DNA of 32,938 bases from Exilibacterium sp. (GCA_028280195.1 JANQMH010000096.1:1-32938); one strand, 5' to 3'; positions 7,561-15,745 are shown, counted from the stretch's first letter. The notes: generated from the letters alone by a model not told the origin. Made by a program: numbers and translations.

Positions 7561-8538
7561 ATGACGGAAATCAAACGCGTATGTGTGGTGGGCGCCGGCG
7601 CCATCGGCAGCCTGTTTGCCGGCCACCTCGGCGCCCTCAGAGAGATCGAGATGACGGTGCTGACACGCCGCCAACAGCACGCCCGCGCGCTCAATCAGCA
7701 CGGCCTCGAGGTCAGCGGCAAAGCGAAGCTGCACGCGCCGGTGCTGGCCTCCACCGACCCGGCCGACCTCGGCGATGTGCAGTTGGTGATTATGGCCACC
7801 AAGACCACCGCCGTGGAGGCCAGCGCCCGGCGCCTGCAGGGCCACTTTGCCGATGCCGCGGTAATGATGGTGCAAAACGGTCTCGGTTGCGAAACCCTGG
7901 TGCGGGCAATGGGCGACTGGCCGATTATCTCCGGCCTCACCTTTATGAGCGGCATACGCCAGTCCGATACCCATGTCGAGTACGAGTTGGACACCCCGAC
8001 CTGGATCGGCCCCTGGCACCGGCAGTCGGACCGCCCCGGTTTCGCCTTTATCAAACAGGTGGAGGAGCTGATTGCAGCTGCCGGCCTGGTCTGCGAGGCC
8101 TATCGCGATCTGCGCCCGGTACAGTGGTCGAAACTGATCTTCAACTCCGCCGTCAACGCCATCGGCGCGGTTACCGATCTGCCCCATGTGCCGGCCTTTG
8201 CCAAACGCGACAGGCTCGAGGATCTGGGACACCTGGTACACGCCATGATGGTCGAGGGAGTGGCCATTGCCAGGGCTCACGGTATCGAACTGAGCAGCGA
8301 TCCGTGGGCCATGAACTGCAAGGCCGTCAGCCAGGGTGCCAGCCACGAGGGCGACGAGTACGCCCATGTCACCTCCATGCTCAACGATGTGCGCAATAAG
8401 AACGACACCGAGGTGGACTGGATTACCGGCTCCCTGGTGCGCGCCGCCGCCGAGGTGGGTGTGCCGGCACCCTACCACGAAACGCTCTACCGCTTGGTCA
8501 AGGGGCTCGAGGCCAGTTGGCAGCAGCGCAAAGATTGA
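7561..8538 (+). CDS. Ketopantoate-reductase-family oxidoreductase, copy 1
   Basis: The 325-residue protein has an N-terminal NAD(P)-binding motif (VCVVGAGAIGSLFAGHL) and the C-terminal helical domain of the ApbA/PanE family. The family's catalytic Lys and Asn are seen in VQWSKLIFNSAVNAIGA. The usual substrate-binding segment is present in altered form (HVTSMLNDVRNKNDTEVDWI). True PanE reduces ketopantoate with NADPH in pantothenate synthesis, but many family members act on other 2-keto acids. The tandem copy and the M24 neighbour argue against plain pantothenate synthesis. ATG 7561 is preferred over the in-frame TTG at 7555. Confidence 0.85.
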   Translation: MTEIKRVCVVGAGAIGSLFAGHLGALREIEMTVLTRRQQHARALNQHGLEVSGKAKLHAPVLASTDPADLGDVQLVIMATKTTAVEASARRLQGHFADAAVMMVQNGLGCETLVRAMGDWPIISGLTFMSGIRQSDTHVEYELDTPTWIGPWHRQSDRPGFAFIKQVEELIAAAGLVCEAYRDLRPVQWSKLIFNSAVNAIGAVTDLPHVPAFAKRDRLEDLGHLVHAMMVEGVAIARAHGIELSSDPWAMNCKAVSQGASHEGDEYAHVTSMLNDVRNKNDTEVDWITGSLVRAAAEVGVPAPYHETLYRLVKGLEASWQQRKD

Positions 8539-8602
8539 GCAGGTTTATACAGCGGACAGTTTACCGCTGGCAGACTGCGCCGGCGATCTCAGGAGATATG
8601 CT

Positions 8603-9517
8603 ATGAAAGTCTGTATTGTCGGCTGCGGTGCCATCGGCAGCCTGTTTGCCGCCCATCTCGGCCGCCTCGACGATGTCGAGGTGTGGGCCTACGATCCCTA
8701 TCAGGCGCATGTCGATGCCATCAATGCCCAGGGGCTGCGCCTGACCGGTGAGAGTGACTTCGTGGCGGCGATCAATGCGCGCAGCAACGCCGCACAAATC
8801 CCGCCCTGCGAGTTCGGTATCATCGCCTCGAAGACTCTGCATACCCGCGCGGCGATGGAAGCAACGGCGGCGGTTTTTGCCGACGGCGCCGTCTGCTCGG
8901 TGCAGAACGGTGTCGGCAGCGAGGAAATCATCGCCGAGTATGTGCCGCGGGTCATTATGGGCACCACCTTTCCCGCCGGCCACATTACCGCGCCGGGGGT
9001 GTGCAATCACGATACCGGCGGCCTCACCACCATCGGCCCGTTTGCGGCCAAGCCCGCCAGCCTCGAGGAGTGCGAGCGCCTGGCCGAAGCGTTGACGCGC
9101 GGCGGCCAGCAGACCGTTGCGGTGGCCGATCCGCGCGGCGCCATGTGGACCAAGGTGATTTTCAACTGCGCCTCCAACGGTATCGGCGCGCTGACGCGGC
9201 TGCCCCACGGCATTGCCTGCGACCAGGTGCGCGATGTGATGGGCAGTGTCGCCGAGGAAGGCATTAGCGTGGCGCGCAAGCTGGGTATTACCCTGGAAAA
9301 AGACCCGCAGGCAATGATCGACTACGGGCGCGAAGTTGCCTATCGCCACAAGCCCTCCATGCTGCAGGACATAGAAGCCCGGCGCCCGACGGAAATCGAT
9401 TCACTCAACGGCGGCATCGCCAGGATCGGCGAACAGATCGGCGTGCCCTGCCCGCTCAACCACGCCGTTGCCAGGATGGTAAAAGCTGTTGAATTCTCCT
9501 GGACACTCGACGACTGA
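8603..9517 (+). CDS. Ketopantoate-reductase-family oxidoreductase, copy 2
   Basis: A 304-residue paralogue of the preceding gene, 64 bases downstream, with a good AGGAG site 7 bases before ATG 8603. It has the dinucleotide-binding motif VCIVGCGAIGSLFAAHL, the catalytic segment MWTKVIFNCASNGIGAL and the family-typical HKPSMLQDIEARRPTEIDSL, closer to canonical PanE than copy 1. It is expected to be a soluble NADPH-dependent reductase of a 2-keto acid. The two copies are clearly related, sharing IGSLFA, the K-x-I-F-N core and a similar C-terminal end (KAVEFSW and KGLEASW). They probably arose by tandem duplication and may form a heteromer or act on successive intermediates. Confidence 0.87.
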   Translation: MKVCIVGCGAIGSLFAAHLGRLDDVEVWAYDPYQAHVDAINAQGLRLTGESDFVAAINARSNAAQIPPCEFGIIASKTLHTRAAMEATAAVFADGAVCSVQNGVGSEEIIAEYVPRVIMGTTFPAGHITAPGVCNHDTGGLTTIGPFAAKPASLEECERLAEALTRGGQQTVAVADPRGAMWTKVIFNCASNGIGALTRLPHGIACDQVRDVMGSVAEEGISVARKLGITLEKDPQAMIDYGREVAYRHKPSMLQDIEARRPTEIDSLNGGIARIGEQIGVPCPLNHAVARMVKAVEFSWTLDD

Positions 9518-9552
9518 CTGCAACCGCAAATTACCCCGAAAGAGGATTGGCT

Positions 9553-10707
9553 ATGACTGACTATATCAATCGCTTCCGCCCCAGCCAGGCGGAAATCGAT
9601 CGCCGCTACGACAATGTGCGCAAAGCCATGGCCGAGCACGGCCTCGACGCACTGGTGGTCAGCGGCAGCGAATACACCGGCTTCGAAGGCGCCGTTCGCT
9701 ATCTGACCGGCTTTCTCATCCTGCACCGCTACGCCTATGTGGTGATCACCCCGGACCGCGACCCGATCGTGGTATTTCCGAAAGAGGCCACCTGGGTCGG
9801 CGATCACTCGGCCACCTTTCTGCAGCAGCGCGAGCTGCCGCTGCACTGCGGCGAGTGGATCGCCGATTATCTGCGCGGCTGCAGCGCCCGCAAGGTCGGT
9901 ATCTACGGGCTGGAGTACATTATCAATGTGCGCGATTACAGCGCCATTGCCAAAGGCGACTTCGAGATCGTCGATTTCGACATTCCCTTCGACTACGCCC
10001 GCGCGCAAAAGAGCGAGGAGGAAATTGCCTCGGTACGCCACTCCATGGCAATCAACAAACAGGGTGTGCTCGACGTAATCAGGGCTTATGAGCCCGGCAA
10101 AACCGAGGCCGAGCTGATGGGCGTGGCCGAGCAGACCTTTGCCGCCATGGGCTGCGCCCGCAGTACCATGGACATGGTGCAGGTGGGCGAAAACGGCTCG
10201 CTGCGCCCGCAGATGGTCTTCCCCAGCAACCGCCCGCTGCAGGCCAGCGACGGCTTGATGTACGGCCTGGAAATCGCCGGCGAGGGCGGCCACTGGACCG
10301 AGTTTTCGCGCCCGCTGATGCCCGCGGGCATGGATGCGATTACCAGCGATATGATGCAGGCGCAGCAGGAATTCCACGAACTGGTCAGGGAAAACATGCG
10401 CGCCGGCCGCACCGCCGAGGAAGTGCATAAAGTGTGTATGCAGCCCTTTGTCGAGCGCGGTTACCGCTCCGGCCATGTCTGCGGCCACTCCATCGGCATG
10501 ACCATGATCGAAATGCCGCGTATCGGCGAAGGCTTCGACTTCGTACTGCCGGAGAATATGGTCTGCTCCATGCACCCGCATGTGATGAATGAAGAGCGCA
10601 CCCACTCGCTGTACTTTCAGGAAACCTATCGGGTCACGGCCAGCGGCGGTGAGCCGCTGTCGGGTGTGCCGATCAAGGCTTACGACGGGTCCGAAACGGC
10701 GTTTTAG
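9553..10707 (+). CDS. M24-family (pita-bread fold) protein lacking Asp metal ligands
   Basis: This 384-residue protein has the two-domain layout of creatinase and Xaa-Pro aminopeptidase: an N-terminal creatinase-type domain (about 1-140) and a C-terminal pita-bread domain. The His and late Glu are present (GHVCGHSIGMTMIEMPRIGEG and YFQETYRVT). The two Asp ligands of metallo-members are replaced in GLEIAGEGGHWTEFSRP, where Glu occupies equivalent regions. Creatinase is a known metal-independent member, so this is probably a hydrolase of a small C-N substrate rather than a peptidase. GAAAGAGG lies about 8 bases before ATG 9553. It follows copy 2 by 35 bases and is likely in the same operon. Confidence 0.85.
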   Translation: MTDYINRFRPSQAEIDRRYDNVRKAMAEHGLDALVVSGSEYTGFEGAVRYLTGFLILHRYAYVVITPDRDPIVVFPKEATWVGDHSATFLQQRELPLHCGEWIADYLRGCSARKVGIYGLEYIINVRDYSAIAKGDFEIVDFDIPFDYARAQKSEEEIASVRHSMAINKQGVLDVIRAYEPGKTEAELMGVAEQTFAAMGCARSTMDMVQVGENGSLRPQMVFPSNRPLQASDGLMYGLEIAGEGGHWTEFSRPLMPAGMDAITSDMMQAQQEFHELVRENMRAGRTAEEVHKVCMQPFVERGYRSGHVCGHSIGMTMIEMPRIGEGFDFVLPENMVCSMHPHVMNEERTHSLYFQETYRVTASGGEPLSGVPIKAYDGSETAF

Positions 10708-10713
10708 CGACAG

Positions 10714-10815
10714 CTGAGGGTCTACAGCTTGCGGCAGAGGATGAGCAGTTACTCATCGATTATCCGACTTGGAAGCTGGCTTGCTGTAGACTGCCAACCT
10801 CAGGCAGCAAGCCAG
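10714..10815. promoter_or_regulatory. Two mutually exclusive hairpins after the M24 gene
   Basis: Stem A pairs 10714-10728 with 10783-10803 (ctgagg/cctcag plus gtctacagc/gctgtagac, with an internal bulge). Stem B is a perfect 11-bp inverted repeat, ctggcttgctg (10776-10786) and cagcaagccag (10805-10815). The stems share 10783-10786, so they cannot form together. There is no T-run after stem B, so a simple intrinsic terminator is not supported. Confidence 0.45.
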
Positions 10816-10838
10816 TGTTTGCCAGTAGTCTGAAGACG

Positions 10839-11435
10839 TTAATAAAACTTTGGGCATCCTGCTAAGGATTGCTCAACGCCATTAGACCACCGAGAACGCT
10901 TTCCCGTCACCTCCCCTATCACTATATTAAAACCTGTCGGGAACCATATGGCACCAACGTGGTGCCAGAAGCTCAACTTTGTAGGCTTGTAATGGCCGGA
11001 ATGATTGGTGACAGTCACTTTTTCGCTTTGCGCATCATACCTGGCCTCACCAGCACAAAGACACGGCTGATTATCTGCCGCAAATGTATGCGGCGGCTCG
11101 AAGCTATTTTCTGGCGAAAGCTCTTGACTCTCGTCTAAACGTACTCTGCAAGGCACGATATACAGTTGATGGTATATCGTATATACCCACTTGACCCCGT
11201 CTGCCCCACAGTCGCGAAGCAATTCATGAAAACCGTCCTCGCCAAGCGTTTTTCGAGGCACTTTAAACTCCAGGCATGGAATGCGTTCATTCTGCACATA
11301 GTGAAAAACAGAATTGCTGCAGACGGTGGTATAGAAAGCCTCCCTGAGAGATGGAATCCCCCCGCCGGACTCGTTTCTGGTTTGTGAATAAATGGGATTT
11401 GAAATATGCATTTGTCTTTCTTCTTCCTGAGGCAT
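10839..11435 (-). CDS. Protein of unknown function with N-x-SGHYKP motif
   Basis: I do not recognise this 198-residue protein. It has no signal peptide or membrane helix. The N-terminal third is polar (MPQEEERQMHISNP). The middle contains VKWVYTIYHQLYIVP, and near the C-terminus is TVTNHSGHYKPTKLSFWHH. The Asn-x-Ser-Gly-His-Tyr-x-Pro pattern recurs, from memory, at the ends of some large bacterial effector-like proteins, but I cannot confirm a family. Start 11435 is chosen because GAGAGG lies about 9 bases upstream; a longer in-frame ATG exists at 11501. The gene stands alone between unrelated operons and is visibly AT-richer (one counted line is about 43% GC), which suggests transfer. Confidence 0.65.
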   Translation of the reverse strand: MPQEEERQMHISNPIYSQTRNESGGGIPSLREAFYTTVCSNSVFHYVQNERIPCLEFKVPRKTLGEDGFHELLRDCGADGVKWVYTIYHQLYIVPCRVRLDESQELSPENSFEPPHTFAADNQPCLCAGEARYDAQSEKVTVTNHSGHYKPTKLSFWHHVGAIWFPTGFNIVIGEVTGKRSRWSNGVEQSLAGCPKFY

Positions 11436-11726
11436 TCGCGGCACCCTCTCTTTGTTGATTAAAAAGCTAGCAGGCCTTGGCAACGACTTCGCAGGCGTCA
11501 ATCATCTCCATATGCAAATATACATTCAAGGTATTGTTTACTTAAGCTGGCATAAGCACAACGACCCATTCGGGTAGGCAGCCGTGCCGGCGCTGATGGG
11601 CACGATGTCGGCTCCCCTATCGGCAAGGCACTTGTCTGACAGGTATCAGCTGCCTGAATCGCCGCGATGCCGGGATACGCTGCTGCGGATGCAGCGGGAT
11701 AAGGGTACGCCGAGGGATTTCCAAAC

Positions 11727-11745
11727 GCAAATGAGAACGATTGAC
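11727..11745. promoter_or_regulatory. Fur-box-like site upstream of the PepSY gene
   Basis: GCAAATGAGAACGATTGAC matches the 19-bp Fur consensus at about 12 positions by eye. It overlaps the -35 element of the predicted promoter, the usual place for repression by iron-loaded Fur. The downstream PepSY/siderophore-receptor genes make iron control plausible. Confidence 0.5.
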
Positions 11746-11769
11746 GCCCGTATTATTGGTTGCTAGACT
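11741..11769 (+). promoter_or_regulatory. Predicted sigma-70 promoter for the PepSY gene
   Basis: TTGACG (11741-11746) and TAGACT (11764-11769) are separated by 17 bases, an optimal spacing. Transcription would start near 11776, about 45 bases before ATG 11822. Confidence 0.5.
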
Positions 11770-11821
11770 CAAGCGCCTTGTCACTGCCTCTGGCAATGTC
11801 TTTCTCACGGCAATATCCTCC

Positions 11822-12976
11822 ATGCGTATATCGACACTGAGAATCTGGTACCAGATCCACAAATGGACCAGCGTAATCTGCACGGCATTTATGCTGTTGT
11901 TGTGCATTACCGGCTTGCCGCTAATTTTCCATCACGAAATCGATCACGCACTCGGCTATAGCGTCGATCCCCCGGCCCTATCCAGCGCTGCAGGGCGCGC
12001 CGATGTCGACGCCATCATCGCCGACGCCGAGGCGCGCCGCCCCGGTGACGCCGTGCAGTTTCTGGTCGCCGATCCCCACCAGCCAAATGCCTGGTATGTG
12101 CGCATGGGGGAAACTATCAGCAATAGCGACGTCTCGGCCTTTTATACCTATGATGCCCGCTCGGGCCAGTTGCTCGGCGACTACCCCCTCAACCAGGGTT
12201 TTATGGCCGTGATGCTCAGGCTGCATGTCGATATGTACGCTGGCCTCGCAGGCACCCTGTTTCTCGGCGCAATGGGCATGCTATTGGCGGCTTCGCTGAT
12301 TTCGGGCGTGGTATTGTACGGGCCTTACATGGGGAAACTGGCATTTGGCAGTGTGCGGCGGCAGCGCTCACAGCGCATCAGATGGCTGGACCTGCACAAC
12401 CTGCTGGGGATTGTAACGCTGGTGTGGTTTTTAGTGGTGGGCTTGACCGGGGTCATCAACACATTGTCCATTCCCATCTTCGGGCACTGGCAATCGACAC
12501 AGCTGGCCGAGATGACCGCCACCCATCGCGACCACCCGCCGCCGGCACAGCGCGGCTCGGCCGCGGCGGCGGTGGCGGCCGCGCAGCGGGCGGAACCGGA
12601 CATGCAATTGAGTTTTATGGCATTCCCGGGCAATCCCTTTGCCGGCCAGCACCACTATATGGCCTTTATGCAGGGCACCACCGCGCTTACCGCGCAGGTA
12701 TTGAAGCCGGTGATGGTGGATGCCGCCAGCGCCGAAGTGACGGCCAGCCGCAACATGCCCTGGTATGTCACGGCGCTGCTGCTGTCGCAGCCATTGCACT
12801 TCGGCGACTACGGCGGCCTGCCGCTGAAAATTCTGTGGGCCCTGCTCACCGTCATCACCATCGCCGTATTGGGCAGCGGCCTGTACCTCTGGCTGAAGCG
12901 GCGCGAAACGCCGATCGAAGAACGCCTGCAAAAGCTGCGCCTGCAAACCGCAGGGGTCGAGGCAGTACGCCAATGA
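11822..12976 (+). CDS. PepSY-associated transmembrane protein
   Basis: The 384-residue protein has four main membrane helices: about 14-38, a pair in the centre, and one near the C-terminus. Typical family motifs are the N-terminal WYQIHKWTSVICTAFMLLL, RWLDLHNLLGIVTLVWFLVV and the C-terminal LPLKILWALLTVITIAVLGSG. Histidines within these motifs (HKW, DLHNLLG) could bind haem. PepSY-TM proteins next to siderophore receptors are thought to reduce ferric siderophores in the periplasm or inner membrane; this is known for a few members and inferred here. No strong ribosome-binding site precedes ATG 11822. It overlaps the next small gene by four bases. Confidence 0.87.
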   Translation: MRISTLRIWYQIHKWTSVICTAFMLLLCITGLPLIFHHEIDHALGYSVDPPALSSAAGRADVDAIIADAEARRPGDAVQFLVADPHQPNAWYVRMGETISNSDVSAFYTYDARSGQLLGDYPLNQGFMAVMLRLHVDMYAGLAGTLFLGAMGMLLAASLISGVVLYGPYMGKLAFGSVRRQRSQRIRWLDLHNLLGIVTLVWFLVVGLTGVINTLSIPIFGHWQSTQLAEMTATHRDHPPPAQRGSAAAAVAAAQRAEPDMQLSFMAFPGNPFAGQHHYMAFMQGTTALTAQVLKPVMVDAASAEVTASRNMPWYVTALLLSQPLHFGDYGGLPLKILWALLTVITIAVLGSGLYLWLKRRETPIEERLQKLRLQTAGVEAVRQ

Positions 12977-13152
12977 AAGCCGGCCGGCCCTACCGTATCT
13001 GGGCGGCACCGTTAGCCCTCGGGCTGATCAGCGGCATCGGCTTGACGGCGGCGCTGCTGGGGGAAGGCTGGTTGGATATCGTCTCCTGGACCGCGCTGGC
13101 GGTGCCGGTTATCTGCTGCGCCTGGTATTCCTTTAGCGATCGGGTCAATTGA
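12973..13152 (+). CDS. Small two-helix membrane protein, PepSY partner
   Basis: This 59-residue protein starts at ATG 12973, overlapping the PepSY stop codon (ATGA). It is almost all membrane: a first helix (about 10-30, APLALGLISGIGLTAALLG) and a second (about 35-52, IVSWTALAVPVICCAWYS), with a short basic N-terminus (MKAGRPYRIW). Small proteins of this appearance commonly follow PepSY-TM genes in siderophore receptor loci and may stabilise the reductase. No function is established that I know of. Confidence 0.8.
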   Translation: MKAGRPYRIWAAPLALGLISGIGLTAALLGEGWLDIVSWTALAVPVICCAWYSFSDRVN

Positions 13153-13233
13153 AATAACATCACAGACGAGAGTTTCTAAAAGTCTTTCGCTAACTTCAGC
13201 GCACGCAACAAACATCGATAGACTGCGATGCTA

Positions 13234-13357
13234 GGTCTTAAGCCGGCTGGTGGAATGACGGTTCGAGACTCTCGACAGCAGGGATGCTGGCGTGAAGCCT
13301 ACATGGATGTATCCACGGCGTGTCTCGAACCGTCATTCCACCAGCCGGCTTAAGGCC
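13234..13357. repeat. Long perfect inverted repeat element (33-bp arms)
   Basis: The arms at 13237-13269 and 13322-13354 are exact inverse complements (starting cttaagccggctggtgg on the left). They extend a few bases further with one wobble pair, and enclose 52 bases. The loop contains its own small dyads (tacatggatgta and cgtg/cacg). The element sits between the convergent PepSY-operon and receptor genes, so it could act as a bidirectional terminator. The loop resembles, from memory, dispersed intergenic repeats of Gammaproteobacteria, so it may also be a non-autonomous mobile or REP-like element. Confidence 0.9.
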
Positions 13358-13407
13358 GGATCGATTGGCACCACTCCGCTAAATCAGCATGCAAATCGAA
13401 TAAAGAT

Positions 13408-15519
13408 CTAGAACGCAGCATTGAGATTAAGTTCGACACTGCGCTCTGCGCCGAGCCAGCAGTTGTTGACATCGCTGCAGGCACCGACATAGTCCTTGTC
13501 TCCCAGATTGCTGACGGTAAAACCGAGCCGATAACTGTCGTTGAAGGCATAGGAAAGCGCCAGATCGAACAGTGTATAGGAAGGCACCGTATCTGTATTT
13601 TGCGCATCGATCTGACTTTCACCGATATAGCGCACACCACCGCTCACGCGCAGCGCCGTACTGACAAAGTAATCCGCCCACAGCGAAGCCTGTTTCTCCG
13701 CCACCCAGACCGGCGTTCTTCCCACCAGCGCAGGATCGAGCGGATTGTCGGTAACACTGACATCCATATGGGTAAAGTTGGCGGTGATATCGAGCTTTTC
13801 GCCAATCGAGCCGCTGACAGAAAGCTCACCGCCCTGCGACTGCACTTCGCCGTTTTGCGTGAATTGCATAAAGTCAGGTGTGTTAACCACCACGTTTTCC
13901 TTGCGCAGATCGAAGTAAGCCGCCGTAATCAGCAGATCGGCACCGGCACTCCTGTACTTGAATCCCGCTTCGATCTGCCTGGCCGTAGTCGGTTCAAACG
14001 CCGCACCGGTCAGGGAATCCACACCCGAAGTCGGCTCGAACGACTCCGAATAACTGACATAGGGCGCCACACCGCCGGCCAGCGTATAAATTGCCGCCGC
14101 CCGCGCAGTCAGTTCATCCTGATCGATCTCGGTCCTGGCGGGGGCACCGGCAAAGTCGGCTGCATCGGTACTCTCGTAACTGTCGTGGCGCAGCCCCGCC
14201 ACCACCGTCAGTGCCTGCCAGCGAATCTCATCCTGGAGATAGATACCCAGCTGAGTCTGCTCGATATCATTGCTCTGCCGGTAGGTATCGATAGGCAGCG
14301 TGCGGCGATTGATCTGGCGGTGATCGGGGCTGGCCAGATCTATGGCCGGCGTACCGGCACCGAAGGTATCCCGATAGCGGATATCCGAGTCCAGGGTCTG
14401 ATACTCCAGGCCGACCAGTACATTGTGCGCTACACCGCGATGTTGCAGCGTCAATGCCAGCTGATTATCGACCACCAGCCCGCTTATTTCCTCGTCGGTG
14501 AGATAGGCATTGCGCAGCAGGGTGCGACCGTCGGCGGCGAGGCCGCGATTGTAAGTGTTGTTCTGCAGGGCATCAGCGTCGGTGTAACGGAAATTCTGCA
14601 GAAACGACACACTGTCACTGAAAGCGTGATTGAATTTGTATCCCAGCATGGTGACCTCGCGCTCGAACTTTGCCCAGTTTGCGTCGCCGGCATAGGCATC
14701 GGCGTCCAGCCTGCCGTAGCTGGCGCCATAGCGCGTCCCCAGCGCCGGCAAGGGAGTCGAGGGGATCATCTCGGGATCGTTCTGGTAGTAAAGGTTCAGA
14801 TTCAGGCTGGTGTCGCTGCCCGCCTGCCAGGTGACGGAGGGCGCAAAGGTCAGACGTTCCTGTTCCGTAGTGCGCTGCTGGCCGTCCTGCTGCCGCGCCA
14901 GTGCTATCAGGCGGTAATTGACACTGTCGCCGGCCGGCCCCGTGGTATCCACGGCCAGCTCCCTGAGACTGGCACTGCCAAGGCGGGTTCGAACCAGGGT
15001 TTCAGCCTGGCCCCGGGGCTGTTTGGCGGTTTGATTGACCATTCCCCCCGGCGGCGCCGAGCCGTACAACACAGAGGTCGGGCCTTTCAATATTTCTATA
15101 CTTGCGGTAGCGAAGGCATCGACCTGCGGCACCAGGTTCCAGAGCCCGTTATATTGCAGCGGCAAGCCATCGTAATAGTTGCGATAGCTCTCGAAGCCGC
15201 GGATGGTGTATTGATCGAAAATGGTTACCGTACTTCTGTTCTCGGGCGTAATACCCGATACATAGCGCAGCGCCTCATTGACGCTGTCGACCTGCCGCAG
15301 TTCGAGCAATTCACTGTCGTAAATCTCAAAACTCATCGGCGCCTCGAAAGGCATCAGCCGGGATTTTGTACCTGTGGTCCGGTAGCCGCTGCCGTAGACA
15401 TTGACCTCTTCCAGCAGCCGGTCCTGTGCCGGTGCCCCGCCGCCAGCGCCATCAGCGGCCATTGCGCCGGCTGCCGGCAGTGTCATTGCCAATACCCCAA
15501 GCCACGAGTTTCGAGCCAT
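13408..15519 (-). CDS. TonB-dependent siderophore receptor
   Basis: This 703-residue outer-membrane receptor has a signal peptide (about residues 1-21, ending AGAMA), a plug domain (about 45-165; VNEALRYVSGITPENR, IEILKGPTSVLYGSAPPGGMVN) and a 22-strand barrel ending in aromatic Phe. The plug segments and the end (YVGACSDVNNCWLGAERSVEL, two cysteines) match ferrisiderophore receptors of the FhuE/FpvA type. It should import ferric siderophores using the TonB machinery. AGGGG precedes the ATG by about 9 bases. A promoter with an overlapping Fur-like box lies upstream, so iron repression is likely. The long inverted repeat downstream probably ends the transcript. The ligand cannot be deduced. 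Confidence 0.92.
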   Translation of the reverse strand: MARNSWLGVLAMTLPAAGAMAADGAGGGAPAQDRLLEEVNVYGSGYRTTGTKSRLMPFEAPMSFEIYDSELLELRQVDSVNEALRYVSGITPENRSTVTIFDQYTIRGFESYRNYYDGLPLQYNGLWNLVPQVDAFATASIEILKGPTSVLYGSAPPGGMVNQTAKQPRGQAETLVRTRLGSASLRELAVDTTGPAGDSVNYRLIALARQQDGQQRTTEQERLTFAPSVTWQAGSDTSLNLNLYYQNDPEMIPSTPLPALGTRYGASYGRLDADAYAGDANWAKFEREVTMLGYKFNHAFSDSVSFLQNFRYTDADALQNNTYNRGLAADGRTLLRNAYLTDEEISGLVVDNQLALTLQHRGVAHNVLVGLEYQTLDSDIRYRDTFGAGTPAIDLASPDHRQINRRTLPIDTYRQSNDIEQTQLGIYLQDEIRWQALTVVAGLRHDSYESTDAADFAGAPARTEIDQDELTARAAAIYTLAGGVAPYVSYSESFEPTSGVDSLTGAAFEPTTARQIEAGFKYRSAGADLLITAAYFDLRKENVVVNTPDFMQFTQNGEVQSQGGELSVSGSIGEKLDITANFTHMDVSVTDNPLDPALVGRTPVWVAEKQASLWADYFVSTALRVSGGVRYIGESQIDAQNTDTVPSYTLFDLALSYAFNDSYRLGFTVSNLGDKDYVGACSDVNNCWLGAERSVELNLNAAF

Positions 15520-15579
15520 AAGATTTACCCCTGTCTGCCTTTATTTATGCGTTGAGTTTTTATATACGCCAAACTTTTA

Positions 15580-15608
15580 ATAATAATATTTCTTATTTAC
15601 ATTCGCAA
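15580..15608 (-). promoter_or_regulatory. Predicted sigma-70 promoter for the siderophore receptor
   Basis: On the minus strand TTGCGA (15608-15603) and TATTAT (15585-15580) are separated by 17 bases. The transcript would begin about 55 bases before the receptor ATG at 15519. Confidence 0.55.
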
Positions 15609-15623
15609 ATAATTTTCATTCGC
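15605..15623. promoter_or_regulatory. Fur-box-like site at the receptor promoter
   Basis: Read on the minus strand, GCGAATGAAAATTATTTGC matches the 19-bp Fur consensus at about 13 positions by eye and overlaps the -35 element of the receptor promoter. It also lies about 125 bases upstream of the divergent decarboxylase, so Fur could affect both genes. Confidence 0.6.
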
Positions 15624-15745
15624 TGCTATTGCAGGCATATTAGCCTGCACGCGGCTACCTGCCGGCGTACTGGCACTGCGCCAATATCCGCGCTAGGGTA
15701 TGCGGCGGGCAGCAGGCAGAAAAATATTGAGTTTGAGACCTGAAT

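Larger units (their letters stand above)
11436..11821. other. Intergenic region upstream of the PepSY gene
   Basis: The 386 bases hold the likely promoter of the unknown gene on the minus strand and, at 11727-11769, a Fur-box-like site and promoter for the PepSY gene on the plus strand. An in-frame TTG at 11741 could extend the PepSY gene, but it lies within that promoter and is not used in my annotation. I see no additional gene or RNA. Confidence 0.55.

Noticed and set aside
7561-9517. Pantothenate synthesis genes (panE)
   Set aside because: The two tandem copies and the M24 neighbour do not fit a pantothenate locus; only family membership is claimed.
9340-10605. 421-residue minus-strand frame opposite the M24 gene
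   Set aside because: It spans the end of one real gene and most of another, and shows biased His/Ala/Gly composition typical of an antisense shadow.
13600-15555. 651-residue open frame opposite the siderophore receptor
   Set aside because: It shadows a complete receptor gene with signal peptide, plug and barrel, and it shows no domain of its own.
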